A stretch of 64,000 bases of DNA from Sordaria brevicollis (lineage: Eukaryota; Ascomycota; Sordariomycetes; Sordariales; Sordariaceae): assembly GCA_033439795.1 (NCBI GenBank), contig JAUTDP010000004.1:2666001-2730000 (forward strand), read 5' to 3'. A program made the position numbers and the translations under genes. Below are positions 38,181-49,772 of the stretch, piece after piece. The notes under the pieces were generated by a model. The model worked only from the letters and a program-made list of their open reading frames with translations. It searched no databases and was not told the DNA's origin. Each line of letters opens with the position of its first letter. Within the stretch, counting starts at the first letter, position 1.

Positions 38181-38422
38181 TTATAGAGAATAATTAGTAA
38201 TTAATTAAAGAATACAAAACGCGGCTCCTTATTTAATTTAATAAATTAAAGAAACCCGAAGAACCGGATTTAGTTGTATTAATTTACGGTATTTAAATAA
38301 TATATTATTTAAAAAGGAAACCGAATATACTTTCCTTTCTTAAACCCGGCTCGTTTTAAACCGATAAAATAATTAGGTATTAATTATTTACCGTATATAA
38401 ACCGCGATACGACCTATTTTAT

Positions 38423-38427
38423 AATAT
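38423..38427 (+). repeat. Target-site duplication AATAT of the inner element, left copy
   Basis: AATAT precedes the inner LTR and is matched by AATAT at 46242-46246. Confidence 0.75.
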
Positions 38428-38713
38428 TGTAAAGTCATAGGTACGAGAGGGTGAGAGTAGGTCGTATAAGGTAAGTCTATTCTGGGAGAAAGATTTTAGT
38501 TTGGCCAAATACAAGTTTCTAATTAAGAATTATCCTCTTTTATACTTATACGCTTCCCTATGGGTCCGGGACGGTCGGCGCCCGGATTCCGAAATCCTTT
38601 CCTCTATATTATATCCTACTATCCTTATTTTATCCGCTATTTTATCTATCGTCCTAGGTTATTATATTTTAATTATACGGGTCCCTTTAAATTTTCTTAA
38701 CAATATTTTTATA
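38428..38713 (-). repeat. 3' LTR of the inner gypsy element (286 bp)
   Basis: It starts TGTAAAGTCATAGG and ends TTTTTATA on the plus strand. It aligns without length change to 45956-46241. A block around 38,560-38,620 (GGTCCGGGACGGTCGGCGCC) is almost unmutated. Confidence 0.88.
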
Positions 38714-38718
38714 ATTAT

Positions 38719-38728
38719 CCCCCCCTTT
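38719..38728 (-). promoter_or_regulatory. Polypurine tract of the inner element
   Basis: On the minus strand it reads AAAGGGGGGG, five bases before the LTR start. This is the expected position for plus-strand DNA priming, and it fixes the element orientation. Confidence 0.7.
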
Positions 38729-39711
38729 AGAAGCTATAATCCTTTATAATTTTGGTATTAATTATTATAATCCGTAGAAAATTTTATTTTCCGTTTATAT
38801 ATTACGTTACGCTTCGTAAAAAACCTTATTTTCTATTCGTATATTACATTACGCTTCGGTTTTATTATACTATTTAATTATTTATTTTTATTTTACGCAT
38901 TAATATTATTCCCCTCCCCGGTTAATTTAATCTTTAAATTATATTATTATACGGCGATTATTATAATACCCGTAGGGGCGATATTTTTGCGTTAAATAAT
39001 TTTATTAAAAAATTTAAAAACCGATTAGTAGTATTTATATCGACGTATTAAATAGGGTAATAATCCCCGTTTATTTTAACTATCTATATTATATTAGTAT
39101 TCTTATACTTTCCGGCCGTAATAATATAGTAGTTTGCCGGTTCTACGGTTAATATTTACCCCCTAAAATTATTACCGATTCCCGGAAGCCGACCCCAAAA
39201 CGGTTTAATTTCCGCATATTGCGCGTTTTATTTACCGTTTCGGTATTTTTTTCTTTTCGCGTCCTTTCTTTAAATAGGAAGCGTTTTATTCTAAATAATA
39301 AAGGATTTCGAAAGAATTCTTAGGTAGGATAGAAATTCTATTCCGAATTAGGATTAGAATTTCGTTCGGAATCGGTTTTAAGATTTAACCCGAATTGCCT
39401 TCCCTTTTTTTAAAATCCGGCCCCTATAATCTTTAAAATATAAGGAAAGATTTATTAGCCTTAATTAATTAATTAGGTTAATAAAAGCCCTAATACGTAT
39501 TAATTATTTCCGGGAGTTAGAAATACTTTAGGTTATATCGTCGATTAACGATTATTTATTTTATATAGTTGGTAATTTATTATATTTCTTTAATTTAAAG
39601 AATCCTATTAATATTTATATTTATTAATCGGTTATAAACCTCTCCGCGGCCTAAATTACTATAATTATTTTAGGGCTAATAATCCTTAATATCGTTTATA
39701 AATAAACGCTA

Positions 39712-40107
39712 AAGAGGAATTTATTAATTGGTTTTAGGTCTTCCTAATTTAATTATTTCGTCCTTATTAAACGGAGAATTTTTAATTTAATAGGAAATAT
39801 TAGAACGGCTCTCCTTTTAATATATCGGATTTTCTATAATCCCGTTAAAGAATTTACTAATTAATTTAAATTCTTTTAATTTAATTATTTTATTTTTATT
39901 AAATGGAAAATTTTTAATTTAATAGGAAGTATTAGAACGGCTCTCCTTTTAATATATTGGATTCTTTATAATTTTAATAAAGAATTTACTAACTATTTTA
40001 AATCTTTTTTATTTAATTGCTTATCTTTATCGGACGGAGAATTCCCGGTTTAATAAAAGTATTAAAGAAATTCTCTTTCTAATTTCAATATTCAAATTCT
40101 CTAAATT
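39712..40107 (-). repeat. Three-copy 132 bp tandem repeat near the 3' end of the inner element
   Basis: The marker AATTATTT/AATTGCTT recurs at 39751, 39883 and 40015, and AGAACGGCTCTCC recurs at 39802 and 39934, giving an exact 132 bp period. The repeats lie downstream of the integrase relic. Confidence 0.7.
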
Positions 40108-41199
40108 CCTTATAATTTTAATTTACGGTTTAGTGCGGCTATTTCTTAATTAATATTATATTAAAATATTTAGAATTAAATTACCGGTCCTTAGGTACTT
40201 TATTTCTAATATAGGTTACCCCTAATTTATCCCGCTATATAAATTTTTCGCCGGCGATAATATTTCTTTTTTTATTAATAAATAAGCTTTTAATTCTTAT
40301 TTCCATCGGGGTATATAATAATTATTCGCCCGCTAAATTTTATATATAATATTTCGCGTTATATTCGGCGCTTATTATTCTCTATAATTATAGAATAATA
40401 GATTCTTATTATATTATTTACGTTAATTATCCTATTTTTTATAATATTTTTATTTAGTTTTTTAATATTTAGAAAGCGCTTTTTACGTATTTTCGAAGTA
40501 CTTTTTAAATTTTTAAATATTATACTTTACGGGCTATCCTATTTATTTAATTAAAAACCTTTAATTTATACCTACTCTTTAATAATCTATAATTTCTTTA
40601 ATTTCTTATTCCTCTTATTTATTATATAATTCTAATAATAATATTTCGTAATCTTTATCTTCTTTACTTTTTTAAAGTTTTAATAAATTAATTGGAAAAA
40701 CGTTATATATTTAATTATATTATATCGGTAGGATTACTTAATATACTTAGGAGCTAATTCTCTTTAATATTTTAATTTTAATATATGTAAATATTAATTT
40801 CCTATTTTTAAATCGGAAGTTTTTAATTAATAGGCTTATAATATCGCCCGGTTAGAATTTAATCGGCGTATACTTTTTATTATACCCTTTTTTTTACGCT
40901 TTTATCGTTTAATTTTAATAGCGTTATATTATTTTACGAATTTCCTTTAATTTCCGTAATCGCTCCTTTATATTTTAAACCTTAATAAGATTCTACCCTT
41001 TAATATATTCGATTATATATAGGTAATAATTATATAAAATTTTAAACGGCGAAACCCCTATAATTACGTACGTAAAATTATTATATGCAAATTCTATTTC
41101 CGGGAATTCCCTATTCTAAAGTATAAAGTCGCCTTTTAAAGCTCAAATATATAAAATCTTTTCGATAATTTAATATAAGCGTTCCGTTTACTTATTTAT

Positions 41200-43600
41200 T
41201 TACAAATAAAATATAATAGATAATCTTCGTAGGATTTTACGCGTTTTGGTAAATTCCTTTTAAAATTCGCTAATAAATAATTTATCCCTATTATTTATAA
41301 TTCCTAATAGTAAACCGAATTAGTATTTTACGTACTTATATAATAGGGACGCTATAGAAATTATATTAAGCGTTTTAATAATAAGTATAAATAAAGCTAT
41401 TTTAATAAATCGGTTTACGATAATTAAAATAGCGTTATATATCTTCCCGTCGGCCCTTTAATTTAGCGGAAAGTTGGTAATAAAATTAATATTAATTTCT
41501 TAGAAAGGTTATTCGGGTATTAATAAAAATTAGAAATCTTTATAGGGTTAGTATCGGGGTTTTTAAATCCTTTAATATAGTTCGTATTTCGTAACGTATT
41601 TTTAAACGTTTTATATAAGGCCTTCCTAATAGAATTTCTTTTTAATAAATTCTAGGGTTTTAAATATATTTATATAACCGGCCCTTAGATTATTATAATA
41701 AGAATATAAAATTTCCTTACGGAATAATTTTTCTTTAAAAATTATTAATTATTCTTTAAAATAAAGAACCCCTTAATTATTTAATTTATATCCTCCGATT
41801 ATAATCTTTTTAAATTAAATAGTCGCTACCCGTTCGGTTAGGTTTAAATCTTTAAATTAAAATCCTTTTATAATAGTATAAAATTCCCGGTTCGTTAAAG
41901 GTATTTAAAGGATTTCTCGGTATATTATTTTCTTTACGATTTTACGTAGTAAAATTTGAAGGAACGCTCCTTCTATTAGTTATATTAGTAAAATATCTTT
42001 TATAATAGTAATGGATTACGTTATTCGTCGAATTTATTTAACGAAAATATAAGTTATAGATTTCTTTCTATATTAATACGGGATTTTAGAATTTAATTAC
42101 TCTTTAATTATATTTAATAATTTTAAAATAAAGCCTAATTTTTTTTAAAGGGTTAGTAAAACGTCGCTATAAATTATATCCCCCTTTATATAATTTAACT
42201 TTTTAAATAAATTATTCGTTAAATTCGTCTTCTTTAATTAGTATTTTATTTCGAAATCGAATTAAAATAACCGGTAGATTTAGCGAATTAGCCTTTTATA
42301 TAAATCGTTCGTTAGTAATTTTATAATATTCTTTAACGCTTTATAATTTATAAATATTATAAACGGCTTTAAAAATTCTTTTAAATAATATATTTAATAA
42401 TTTAAGTTAATTATAATAATAAATAGTTTTTATTAATTTATATATTATTATTATTCTACGTTTATTAATTTTTTAGAAAAAAACGCTATAGGGTATTAAA
42501 TATCTCCTATAAATTAGGATAAAATTCCCGAAATAGCCCTTTACGAAGCGTTCGTTTTAATTTTAATCTTTTTAATTAGGTCTTAGTAATAAAGGATTAG
42601 CGCCGTTGTAAACGCTTCCTTTAAGGTTTAGAATATTTTATTAACCTTTTTAATTTAGTAAAACGTATTTAATTTCCGTCCGTTTTTACTCCTTTTTAAT
42701 AAATTAGTAATAGGCTTTATTATATAGGAATACCGGTATATAAACCGTCGGTAAAAATTAATAAATCTTAAGAATATTTAAATATCGTAGAAAGATTTAA
42801 GTATTAATTATTTTTAAACCGCCTTTACCTATTTGGGATTTATTATTACCCCTTCCGTAATAATCTAATAATTGAGGAAATCGACGTAATTTTTATAAAA
42901 TTTATATTTAAATGCTTTTATAAAAAGTTAGGTAGTATATAAACGTTCGAAAATTAAACGGAAATATTCGTTATATTCTTTTTTAAAATTCGAATAAATT
43001 AAAATATCGTTAAAATATATTATATAAATACGGTCGATAAATTTTACAAATACTTTATATATATATATTTAAAATATAGCGGGTACGTTTATAAGCCCGA
43101 ACGGTATTATTATATATTCAAAATAATTATACTACGTTTTAAAAACGGTTTTCTATTAATCCCCTTCTTTAATTCGGATTCGATAGTACGTTTCGTATAA
43201 ATTAACTTTAGAAAATATTTTAACGTTAATTATTTAATTTATTAATTCGCTAATTAATAATAATAAATATCGATTTTTAATAATAATTTTATTTAATCCC
43301 CAGTAATCGATATATAATTATAATATACCGTCCTTTTTAAGTATAAATAAAATCGGTACCTTAATAGAGCTTTAGGAGTAGTAAATATAGTTAATTTATA
43401 AATTCTCCTTTAAATATTCGTATAGCGTTTTTAATTACATAGTAAATAAAAAGTAAATAAAAATATTCGGTATTTCTTCCCTTTCTTTAAAGATAATTTC
43501 GTATTTAATATCCGGTAATTATAATAATACTTTAACCTTTTCTTTAAAAAATATATTTTTAAACCTTTTTAACGCTAAAAGAATATTATCCGCTATACTT
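41200..43600 (-). pseudogene. pol relic (RT and integrase) of the inner gypsy element
   Basis: On the minus strand, about 43,360 down to 43,060 decodes as a gypsy RT: an LFILKKDGT-like entry, an IDYRGLNKI-like segment, ITIKNRYLL, then the FGLINAPAIF-type end. The integrase core at about 41,505-41,230 reads INFITNFP (IDFITxLP with Asp-to-Asn), VNRFIKIALFI and LYKYV, ending with a DKLFISEF segment. Stops interrupt every segment. Confidence 0.78.
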
Positions 43601-44309
43601 TCGGGCGGCTCTTTATCTTCGTTTACGTTTTTAAAGTCCGGCTTTAATAAATTATATATTAAAATTAAATTAATAATATAGGTTCGGTTATTATATATTA
43701 TTTTACGTATAAAAATTATAATATTAATAAAAAGTACTTTTTTAAATTTAAATTCGTTCTTATTAATATATATAATAATACTTTTAAAATTTATACCCGG
43801 TATAAATAATAATAATAGCGGTATCCGATTATTTTTTCGGATTATATAGAATAATTAGGTAAATTCTCTTTCTTAACCCCTTTAATCTTTTAGAATAAAC
43901 GTTAATTCGTACGCCCCGTAGTAATATATTTCTTTATTATTTATATTTATTAAAATAAATAGAATATTAGTTTTTATTTTCTTTAATTTATACCTCTTCG
44001 TAAAATTCTTATATATAATATTAACCTCTATTTTTAAATCTAAATTTATATATTCTTTTAATCGGCGACCCCTTAATGTAATTAATATTACGGAAATCTT
44101 ATTTAGCCTATTTTTTTTAACCGTTTTAAAATTATTAACCCCGTTGAACGATAATTCTTTTATAGGGCTTAACCTTTTACTAATTCTTCGGTATCCGAAA
44201 TATAATTATTTTCCTTATTATTACTTCGTTTAATATTTTATTCGGTAATTATATTTTAAATAGTAATTTTCTCTTTCGGCCGGTTTTAATTATTTATTTT
44301 CCTATATTT

Positions 44310-44354
44310 TATATAATTACGAACGTAATATCCTTTATTTCCGTAATTATAATA
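44310..44354 (-). pseudogene. gag CCHC zinc-knuckle relic of the inner element
   Basis: The fifteen codons read YYNYGNKGYYVRNYI. Tyrosines occupy exactly the C-X2-C-X4-H-X4-C positions. Each Tyr codon is one RIP-type change from Cys or His. Confidence 0.8.
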
Positions 44355-45955
44355 ATTTAAGCCGGATTTATTATTACCTTCGTTTTATTTATTAAAGGAT
44401 TAATTTCTTTTACGGCTTTTACGCCCTCCGGAATTACGATCTCGATTATAATTTTAATTATAATTTCGGTTACGGTCCTTATTATAATTAGAACACTTAT
44501 TATTTAAAAACCCCTTATAATACGAGGATTATTTATTATAATAGCCTTTACTTATTTCGTCTTTCGGGGTTTATTTTTTATTTCTAAATTCGGTCTATTA
44601 ATTTATTACTTTCAAAGTAATTTCTATTAGGTTATTAATAAGGATTTAATATATACGGAAATAGTTGCGTATATCCTTTTTTAACCGGAAGAAGAAATTA
44701 TACGCTAATTATTTATTTATAACAACATTCTTATTAAACCGTTAGTAATTATATTAATATTAGTCCTATAATTTCTATAAATCCTTATTATCGCTTTAAT
44801 ATATAAGGAATAATTGTTCTTTAATATCGAATTCGTAAATTTCTGGGGTAATATATTTTTTACGGATAAATTTTAAAAATTTTTCCTATATTACGGGTCG
44901 CTTTTAACCTTTATCGTTAAAGAGGGTAATAAAATATATACGCTACGAAGTAATTATAAAATTATTAGCTTTAAAAAGGGTTTATTAAATAAATTAATAA
45001 GTATTAATATTTTTATAAATTTAATTACCGTCTTCGATATTATCGATTTAATTTTCGACTTCGGCGTTCGTATTATTCGTTATTAATTTACGAACGTTAT
45101 ATATAAAAGGACGTAAATAAAATTCTTTATTTCCTTAACCTACGGTTTTTTATATAAATTATAATAATATTTATAAGAATTATAATATTATTTCTATAAA
45201 TTTTTAGCGTTCGCACCGTTTTGCACATTTACGTTCGTAGGACGTTTATTACCTACGACGCTCCTACGTAGGGGAAAGGTTATTAAAATAACCGGATTAA
45301 TCGGATTGGGTAAACGGAAAGTAGGAATAAGTCCGGGAATAGGAATAAGTATAAAATTAGGAATAGGAATAAAAATAAAAACGAAAGTAGGATTGAAAAT
45401 ATTCGTTTAATAAATAATTATATATAAATAGGGAGTAATTATACTAATTGGATTTTAAGGGGTTCTTACCCCGACGAAATTTTAATTATAATTATTATTC
45501 CGTTTTATCGATATAGTATTCCCTCTATTAATAAAGGTTTTTAAAATAGTAATAATTAAAAGTATATAAATTCCTTATTAAGTACCGCTCTTTAAACCGT
45601 ATTTAAATTTCTTATTTAAAATTACCTTTAGCCTCTTTATACAATATAGGTTCGGATTATAATTTATTATCGTTAATATTATTATATTTATCGCCGGGAT
45701 CTTCTAAAGCGGTATTATTCTCGGGTTTAGGGGACGCCGCTTCGTAATTATCTTCCCCGTATTTATTAATAACCCTTTTATTAGCGGGATTTTTAATTAT
45801 ATTATTAATAATATATAGGTAGTTATACGTTTTTTATATCGGGCTTACGTTATTTTTATAATGAGAATTAATAGCGTCTTTTCTATACGAATTCTCTTTG
45901 CGCTTATTAATTATATTTATAACCTTCGTTAATAAAATTATAGAGGTTAAAGAAT

Positions 45956-46241
45956 TATAAAATTATAAGTACGAAAGGGTGAGAGTAGGTCGTATAAGGT
46001 AAGTTTATTTTGGGAGAAAGATTTTAGCCTAATTAAATATAAGTTTTTAGTTAGGAATTATCTTCTTTTATATTTATACGCTTCTTTATAGGTCTAGGAC
46101 GGTCGGCGCCCGGATTCCGAAATCCTTTCCTCTATATTATATCCTACTATCCTTATTTTATCCGCTATTTTATCCGTTGTCCTGGGCTATTGTGCCCTAG
46201 TTGTGCGGGTCCCCCTAGGCTTTCTTAGCGATACCCTTACA
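45956..46241 (-). repeat. 5' LTR of the inner gypsy element (286 bp)
   Basis: It starts TATAAAATTATAAG and ends ACCCTTACA on the plus strand. Its right third (46,180-46,241) keeps the original GC-rich sequence, while the left part is RIP-mutated. Confidence 0.88.
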
Positions 46242-46246
46242 AATAT
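46242..46246 (+). repeat. Target-site duplication AATAT of the inner element, right copy
   Basis: This is the partner of 38423-38427, directly after the ACCCTTACA end of the LTR. Confidence 0.75.
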
Positions 46247-48633
46247 TTAACGTATATAAATTAACCTTCGGCTAAATTTTTTCTTATCTTTAAATACTTT
46301 AATTAAATTATATAATTAAAGTAAATTTATAATTTAAAATTAATTATTATAAGAATTATTATAAACGATTTAATTATACCGAATTAAAATAAATTAATAC
46401 GTTCGCACCGCTTTACTACCTATATATACGATGGTAATTCTATTATTTTTAATTTTTTTATTTCTAATATTATAAAGGCGATTTGTAAAGTATAAAATTA
46501 GAAAAGTTGGCGCGTCTTAAATTAGGTTAATTATATTTTAAATAAATTAAATTAAGATTCGAACGTCTTTAAACGTTTATAATTTAATTAAAATAAAATT
46601 TTTCGCGACCTTTATAATAATAATAGAAAGCGAACCGAAGTAATTTTAATTATTTACGTAATTAATAACTTTTAAATTTCGTAAATAAAGTATTATAAAG
46701 AAATTATTAGGTTTTTAGGCGTAATTGAAGATAGAACCTACTTTATAAAAATTATAGGAAATTTACCCTATAAGCCGGATATTATTATTTAGGTCGTAAT
46801 AACCGTAGCGTATTAAATTATAAAATTGCCTAAGTTTTTCCGCGAATAGGATAAACGGAATAAAAAAATTAATATAGAGGTTTATAAAATACTTTTTTAC
46901 GTATATTAATATAAAACGAGCTTTAGATTAATTTAATACGAATAGGACGTTGGAATATTTAAAAATTATAAATAATACGCTAAGTTTTTTTTTAGACTTC
47001 GTTTTAAAAAAATACGTTTAAATATATTAATTCGACGTTAATTTCGATACCGATATTATTATTAAAGAGGATATAAATAATAAAACTTTCGTTATTATAT
47101 AGAAATACCTTACCCGCTAGGACTCCGAGTTTTAAATTAAATAGAACGTTTATAAGGAGAATATTAATAAATTTAAAGATTAAATAGAAAAGAATGTAGC
47201 CCTAACCGAATTCGACGAAGTTATTTCTAATATTAATTTAAAAGCCGAATTTAAAGGAGTTTAAATTAATATACGTTATATTGAATTTAAAGAGTTAACG
47301 TTTATTATAGAGGGATTAACCCCCGCTAAGTAATTTTAAATTAGTGCGCTCGAGAAATTAAACCTACCTTTAAATAGTAAATTATAAATCGCTTTAATTA
47401 AATAGCCCGTTATCCCGTATAATATCGTTTTCGGTAATTCGTCGTTTAATAGTATTATTAATAAATTTATCGATATAATTAAATTTAATTTAATTCTTTA
47501 AATTAATAAAATTACTCTTTTAAATATTTTAACGATATTAGGAATTAAAATCCCTAATATTTTTAATATTACCGGATATATCGAATTTAAAGATTTTACC
47601 GCCCCTCCGATTTAAATTATTATTTTTATTTAAAATATTTTAATTAAATTGATTAGTTTCGTTAAAAATTTTACCGCCGATTATATAGCTAAAAAGAGAT
47701 AATCCATTTCCGACCTTAACTTTAGGACCTTTAAGCGGTTTGAATCCTCTTTAATTATAAATTCGTTTTTTAAGGTGAATTCGTCGCCGAATTTTAAATT
47801 GGATTAAAATTTAAATATAAATATAATTAATTTTAATAATTATTTTATTCGTAGTAAAACGGTTATTAATATAAATATTACTCCGGTTGTAAGTAAATTA
47901 TTTAATATCATTATAATTAACCGAATTATTTCGACCTTATAATATATTTTCTTTAGTTATAGTCGTATTAGAAATTAATTTTTATTTAAATTAATTATAA
48001 ATACGACCCCGAATTATAATTAAAAGGTATTCGATAAATTAACCTAGCGTATTAAATATTTCGAAGAGTAAAATAAGAATTAGTAAGAGGAAATTAATTA
48101 TTTTAAAGATAGTACCAAAAAGTAAAAATAAGCGTTTAAATTAATACTAATAAATTATTTACATTTTAATAATTATAAGTAGGTTAATAAATATTATTAA
48201 GCTATTTAAAATATAACGAAGGATTATACCCTTAGAAGATTATATAATTTAATTAAATAGTACTCTTATACCGACCTAATTTATACTTAGGTTAATTTAA
48301 AGATAATCGTAATCGATAGCCGCCTTAAAGTTTAAAATATTAATAATAATAAATAGGACGTCTACGACGTTTATAGTCGCGATAGTAAAGTATTCGTATA
48401 TATTGCTAATAGCCCGTTCGTTAATTAGGAATTCGAGGTTTACAGAAACGATATATATAATAGCGCTAATAAAATCGTCGTTTAAATTATTAAGTACGGT
48501 ATTAAAGAAGTAAATAATTGAATTAGTTTATAAAGGATAAATAATATAGGATTTAGAATTTGGGTAAGTAAATAATAAGGGTATATATTTAAACGAGTTA
48601 CTGGGATAGTAATAAGTTAATATAGGGGGTAAT
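46247..48633 (+). pseudogene. Unassigned 2.4 kb relic between the inner element and the 3' LTR
   Basis: The sequence is RIP-mutated and lies downstream of the chromodomain of the outer element once the inner element is removed. Plus-strand translation shows open islands. One, near 48,140-48,230, has Lys/Gln-rich codons that could restore to a Cys/His-rich finger. Another, at 48,360-48,500, is VYIANS...NDIYNSANKIVV, reminiscent of a copia-type gag-protease junction. The match is by eye and weak. Confidence 0.3.
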
Positions 48634-48939
48634 TATAAAGGGAAGAAGGGAATAGGTTGAGACGAGTTACGATTCGATATTAAGTCGGTCGTAGATTTAT
48701 TTTTTTCTTTAAATATCGTAAGAATCGAGCTACAATTCGATATTAAATCGGTCGTAGATTCACCTTCTTCTTCAAGTATCGTAAGAGTCGGGTTAGGGAC
48801 GACCCGAATTGATTCCTATATATAAGTAGATAGCCGAAAGGTCGAGCCTTGATTCGATTTCTCTCCTGAATTAATTATCGTATTCTATGATTATCCAGTC
48901 TATTAAGGACTTCACGTTGTGAGTTTGTGCCATCTGATA
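48634..48939 (+). repeat. 3' LTR of the outer gypsy element (306 bp)
   Basis: It begins TATAAAGGG and ends CTGATA. It is preceded by a purine-rich ATAGGGGG stretch, a probable polypurine tract. Its last 120 bp are much less mutated than the matching part of the 5' LTR. Confidence 0.88.
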
Positions 48940-48944
48940 ATTAC
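48940..48944 (+). repeat. Target-site duplication ATTAC, right copy
   Basis: This is the partner of 29655-29659. It directly follows the CTGATA end of the 3' LTR. Confidence 0.8.
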
Positions 48945-49600
48945 TCGACCGTTTTATATTTGCTATTATTAAATCGTATTTTAAGGATTTAATTAAAGAT
49001 TATATTAATTTCCTAGTATTTATATTAATATATAAGCAACGGTTTTTAAAGTATTATTATAAGGCTTTACGAAGGGGAATAAGTATTAAAAACCTTAAAT
49101 TAAAGTTTAAAAAGATAAGGATATAATTAACGAATAAATTTATAATCCTTAATAACCCTAATACTATTATTAATAACGCCGCTCTACTTACTTAATTATT
49201 TCTATTTAAAATACTATTTAAGGACGTCGTTAATTAAGTAAATTGTATTTTTATAATACCTTAAAAAGTTAAGGATATATTTGAAGGTATTTATAAATTT
49301 TATAACCTCGATTGTAATTTTAAAACGCGGTATAATAAGGGTGCTAAATTATTAAATTTCAAAAACGCTATAATAATTTCGTTATTATAAGAAAATTAAT
49401 AATTATATATATAATTAGAATTACTAAAACTTAGAATTAAGCGTAAAATTAATAAAAAGGGGGGTAATAATAAATTTATACGGATAAATGAAATTATCGA
49501 AGTTTATAAAGTTTTAAAATAGGGTCTTAAGCGTAAGAAGATTACTAAGAAGAAGGAGGAGATAATAACGACCCCCAACCCCCTATAAGAGGTTTCGAGA
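48945..49600 (+). pseudogene. Fot1/pogo transposase relic, C-terminal part
   Basis: This is the continuation of the split transposase. Reading in the frame of the left part, the junction resumes the QPLD-type motif and continues IFAIIKSYFKDLIKDY, then KYYYKALRRGISIKNLK, matching the C-terminal domain of fungal pogo transposases. The frame is continuous across the removed element, which confirms that the LTR element inserted into this gene. From about 49,150 on the sequence is too mutated to align by eye. Confidence 0.7.
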
Positions 49601-49731
49601 ATATTCAAAATAATATTCCAAATTATTTACGAGTATGTAAATTAATATTATGACATTTTCAACGGTCAAAAACGCTGTAAAAGTGGCCAGTTTATAATGT
49701 TTTCTGATTCCTGGTTATGATGTTATATAGG

Positions 49732-49772
49732 GTGGAGACGTGACCGACCAGGGGGGTGACCGGGCTGGGGGT
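49732..49772 (-). repeat. Right TIR of the Fot1/pogo-like element
   Basis: This is the inverted partner of 28620-28660. It retains both ACCCC...CGGTC modules and the CGGTCACGTC block. Confidence 0.6.

Larger units (their letters stand above)
38428..46241 (-). mobile_element. Ty3/gypsy relic (inner element), 7.8 kb, minus orientation
   Basis: The element is defined by two 286 bp LTRs and an AATAT duplication, and is inserted in the outer element after its chromodomain. Minus orientation is shown by the polypurine tract next to the left LTR and by the order zinc knuckle (44.3 kb), RT (about 43 kb) and integrase (about 41.4 kb) on the minus strand. Its coding content is RIP-mutated throughout. 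Its gag has a classical CCHC knuckle, unlike the basic nucleocapsid of the outer element, so the two elements belong to different gypsy lineages. Confidence 0.87.
29660..48939 (+). mobile_element. Ty3/gypsy chromovirus relic (outer element), 19.3 kb with insertion
   Basis: Two 306 bp LTRs in direct orientation and an ATTAC target duplication define the element. Without the nested 7.8 kb element it is about 11.46 kb, long for a fungal gypsy. Order on the plus strand is 5' LTR, a 2 kb leader with 84 bp tandem repeats, a gag relic, protease/RT/RNase H/integrase relics, a chromodomain (38045-38170), and an unexplained 2.4 kb segment before the 3' LTR. Everything is RIP-mutated and non-functional. 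Confidence 0.85.
28620..49772 (+). mobile_element. Fot1/pogo-like DNA transposon, split by a nested LTR element
   Basis: TIRs at 28620-28660 and 49732-49772 flank two halves of a pogo-type (DDE_1) transposase gene on the plus strand. Removing the LTR element and one copy of its target duplication leaves 28620-29659 plus 48945-49772, 1868 bp, which is the size expected of Fot1/Pot2 elements. TA precedes the left end. CA follows the right end, so the TA duplication is imperfect or mutated. The internal part is RIP-mutated, while the outer 70-130 bp at each end are not. Confidence 0.75.

Noticed and set aside
38501..38749. 82-codon open frame within the AT-rich block
   Set aside because: It lies in the less mutated part of an LTR; the openness reflects base composition, not a gene.
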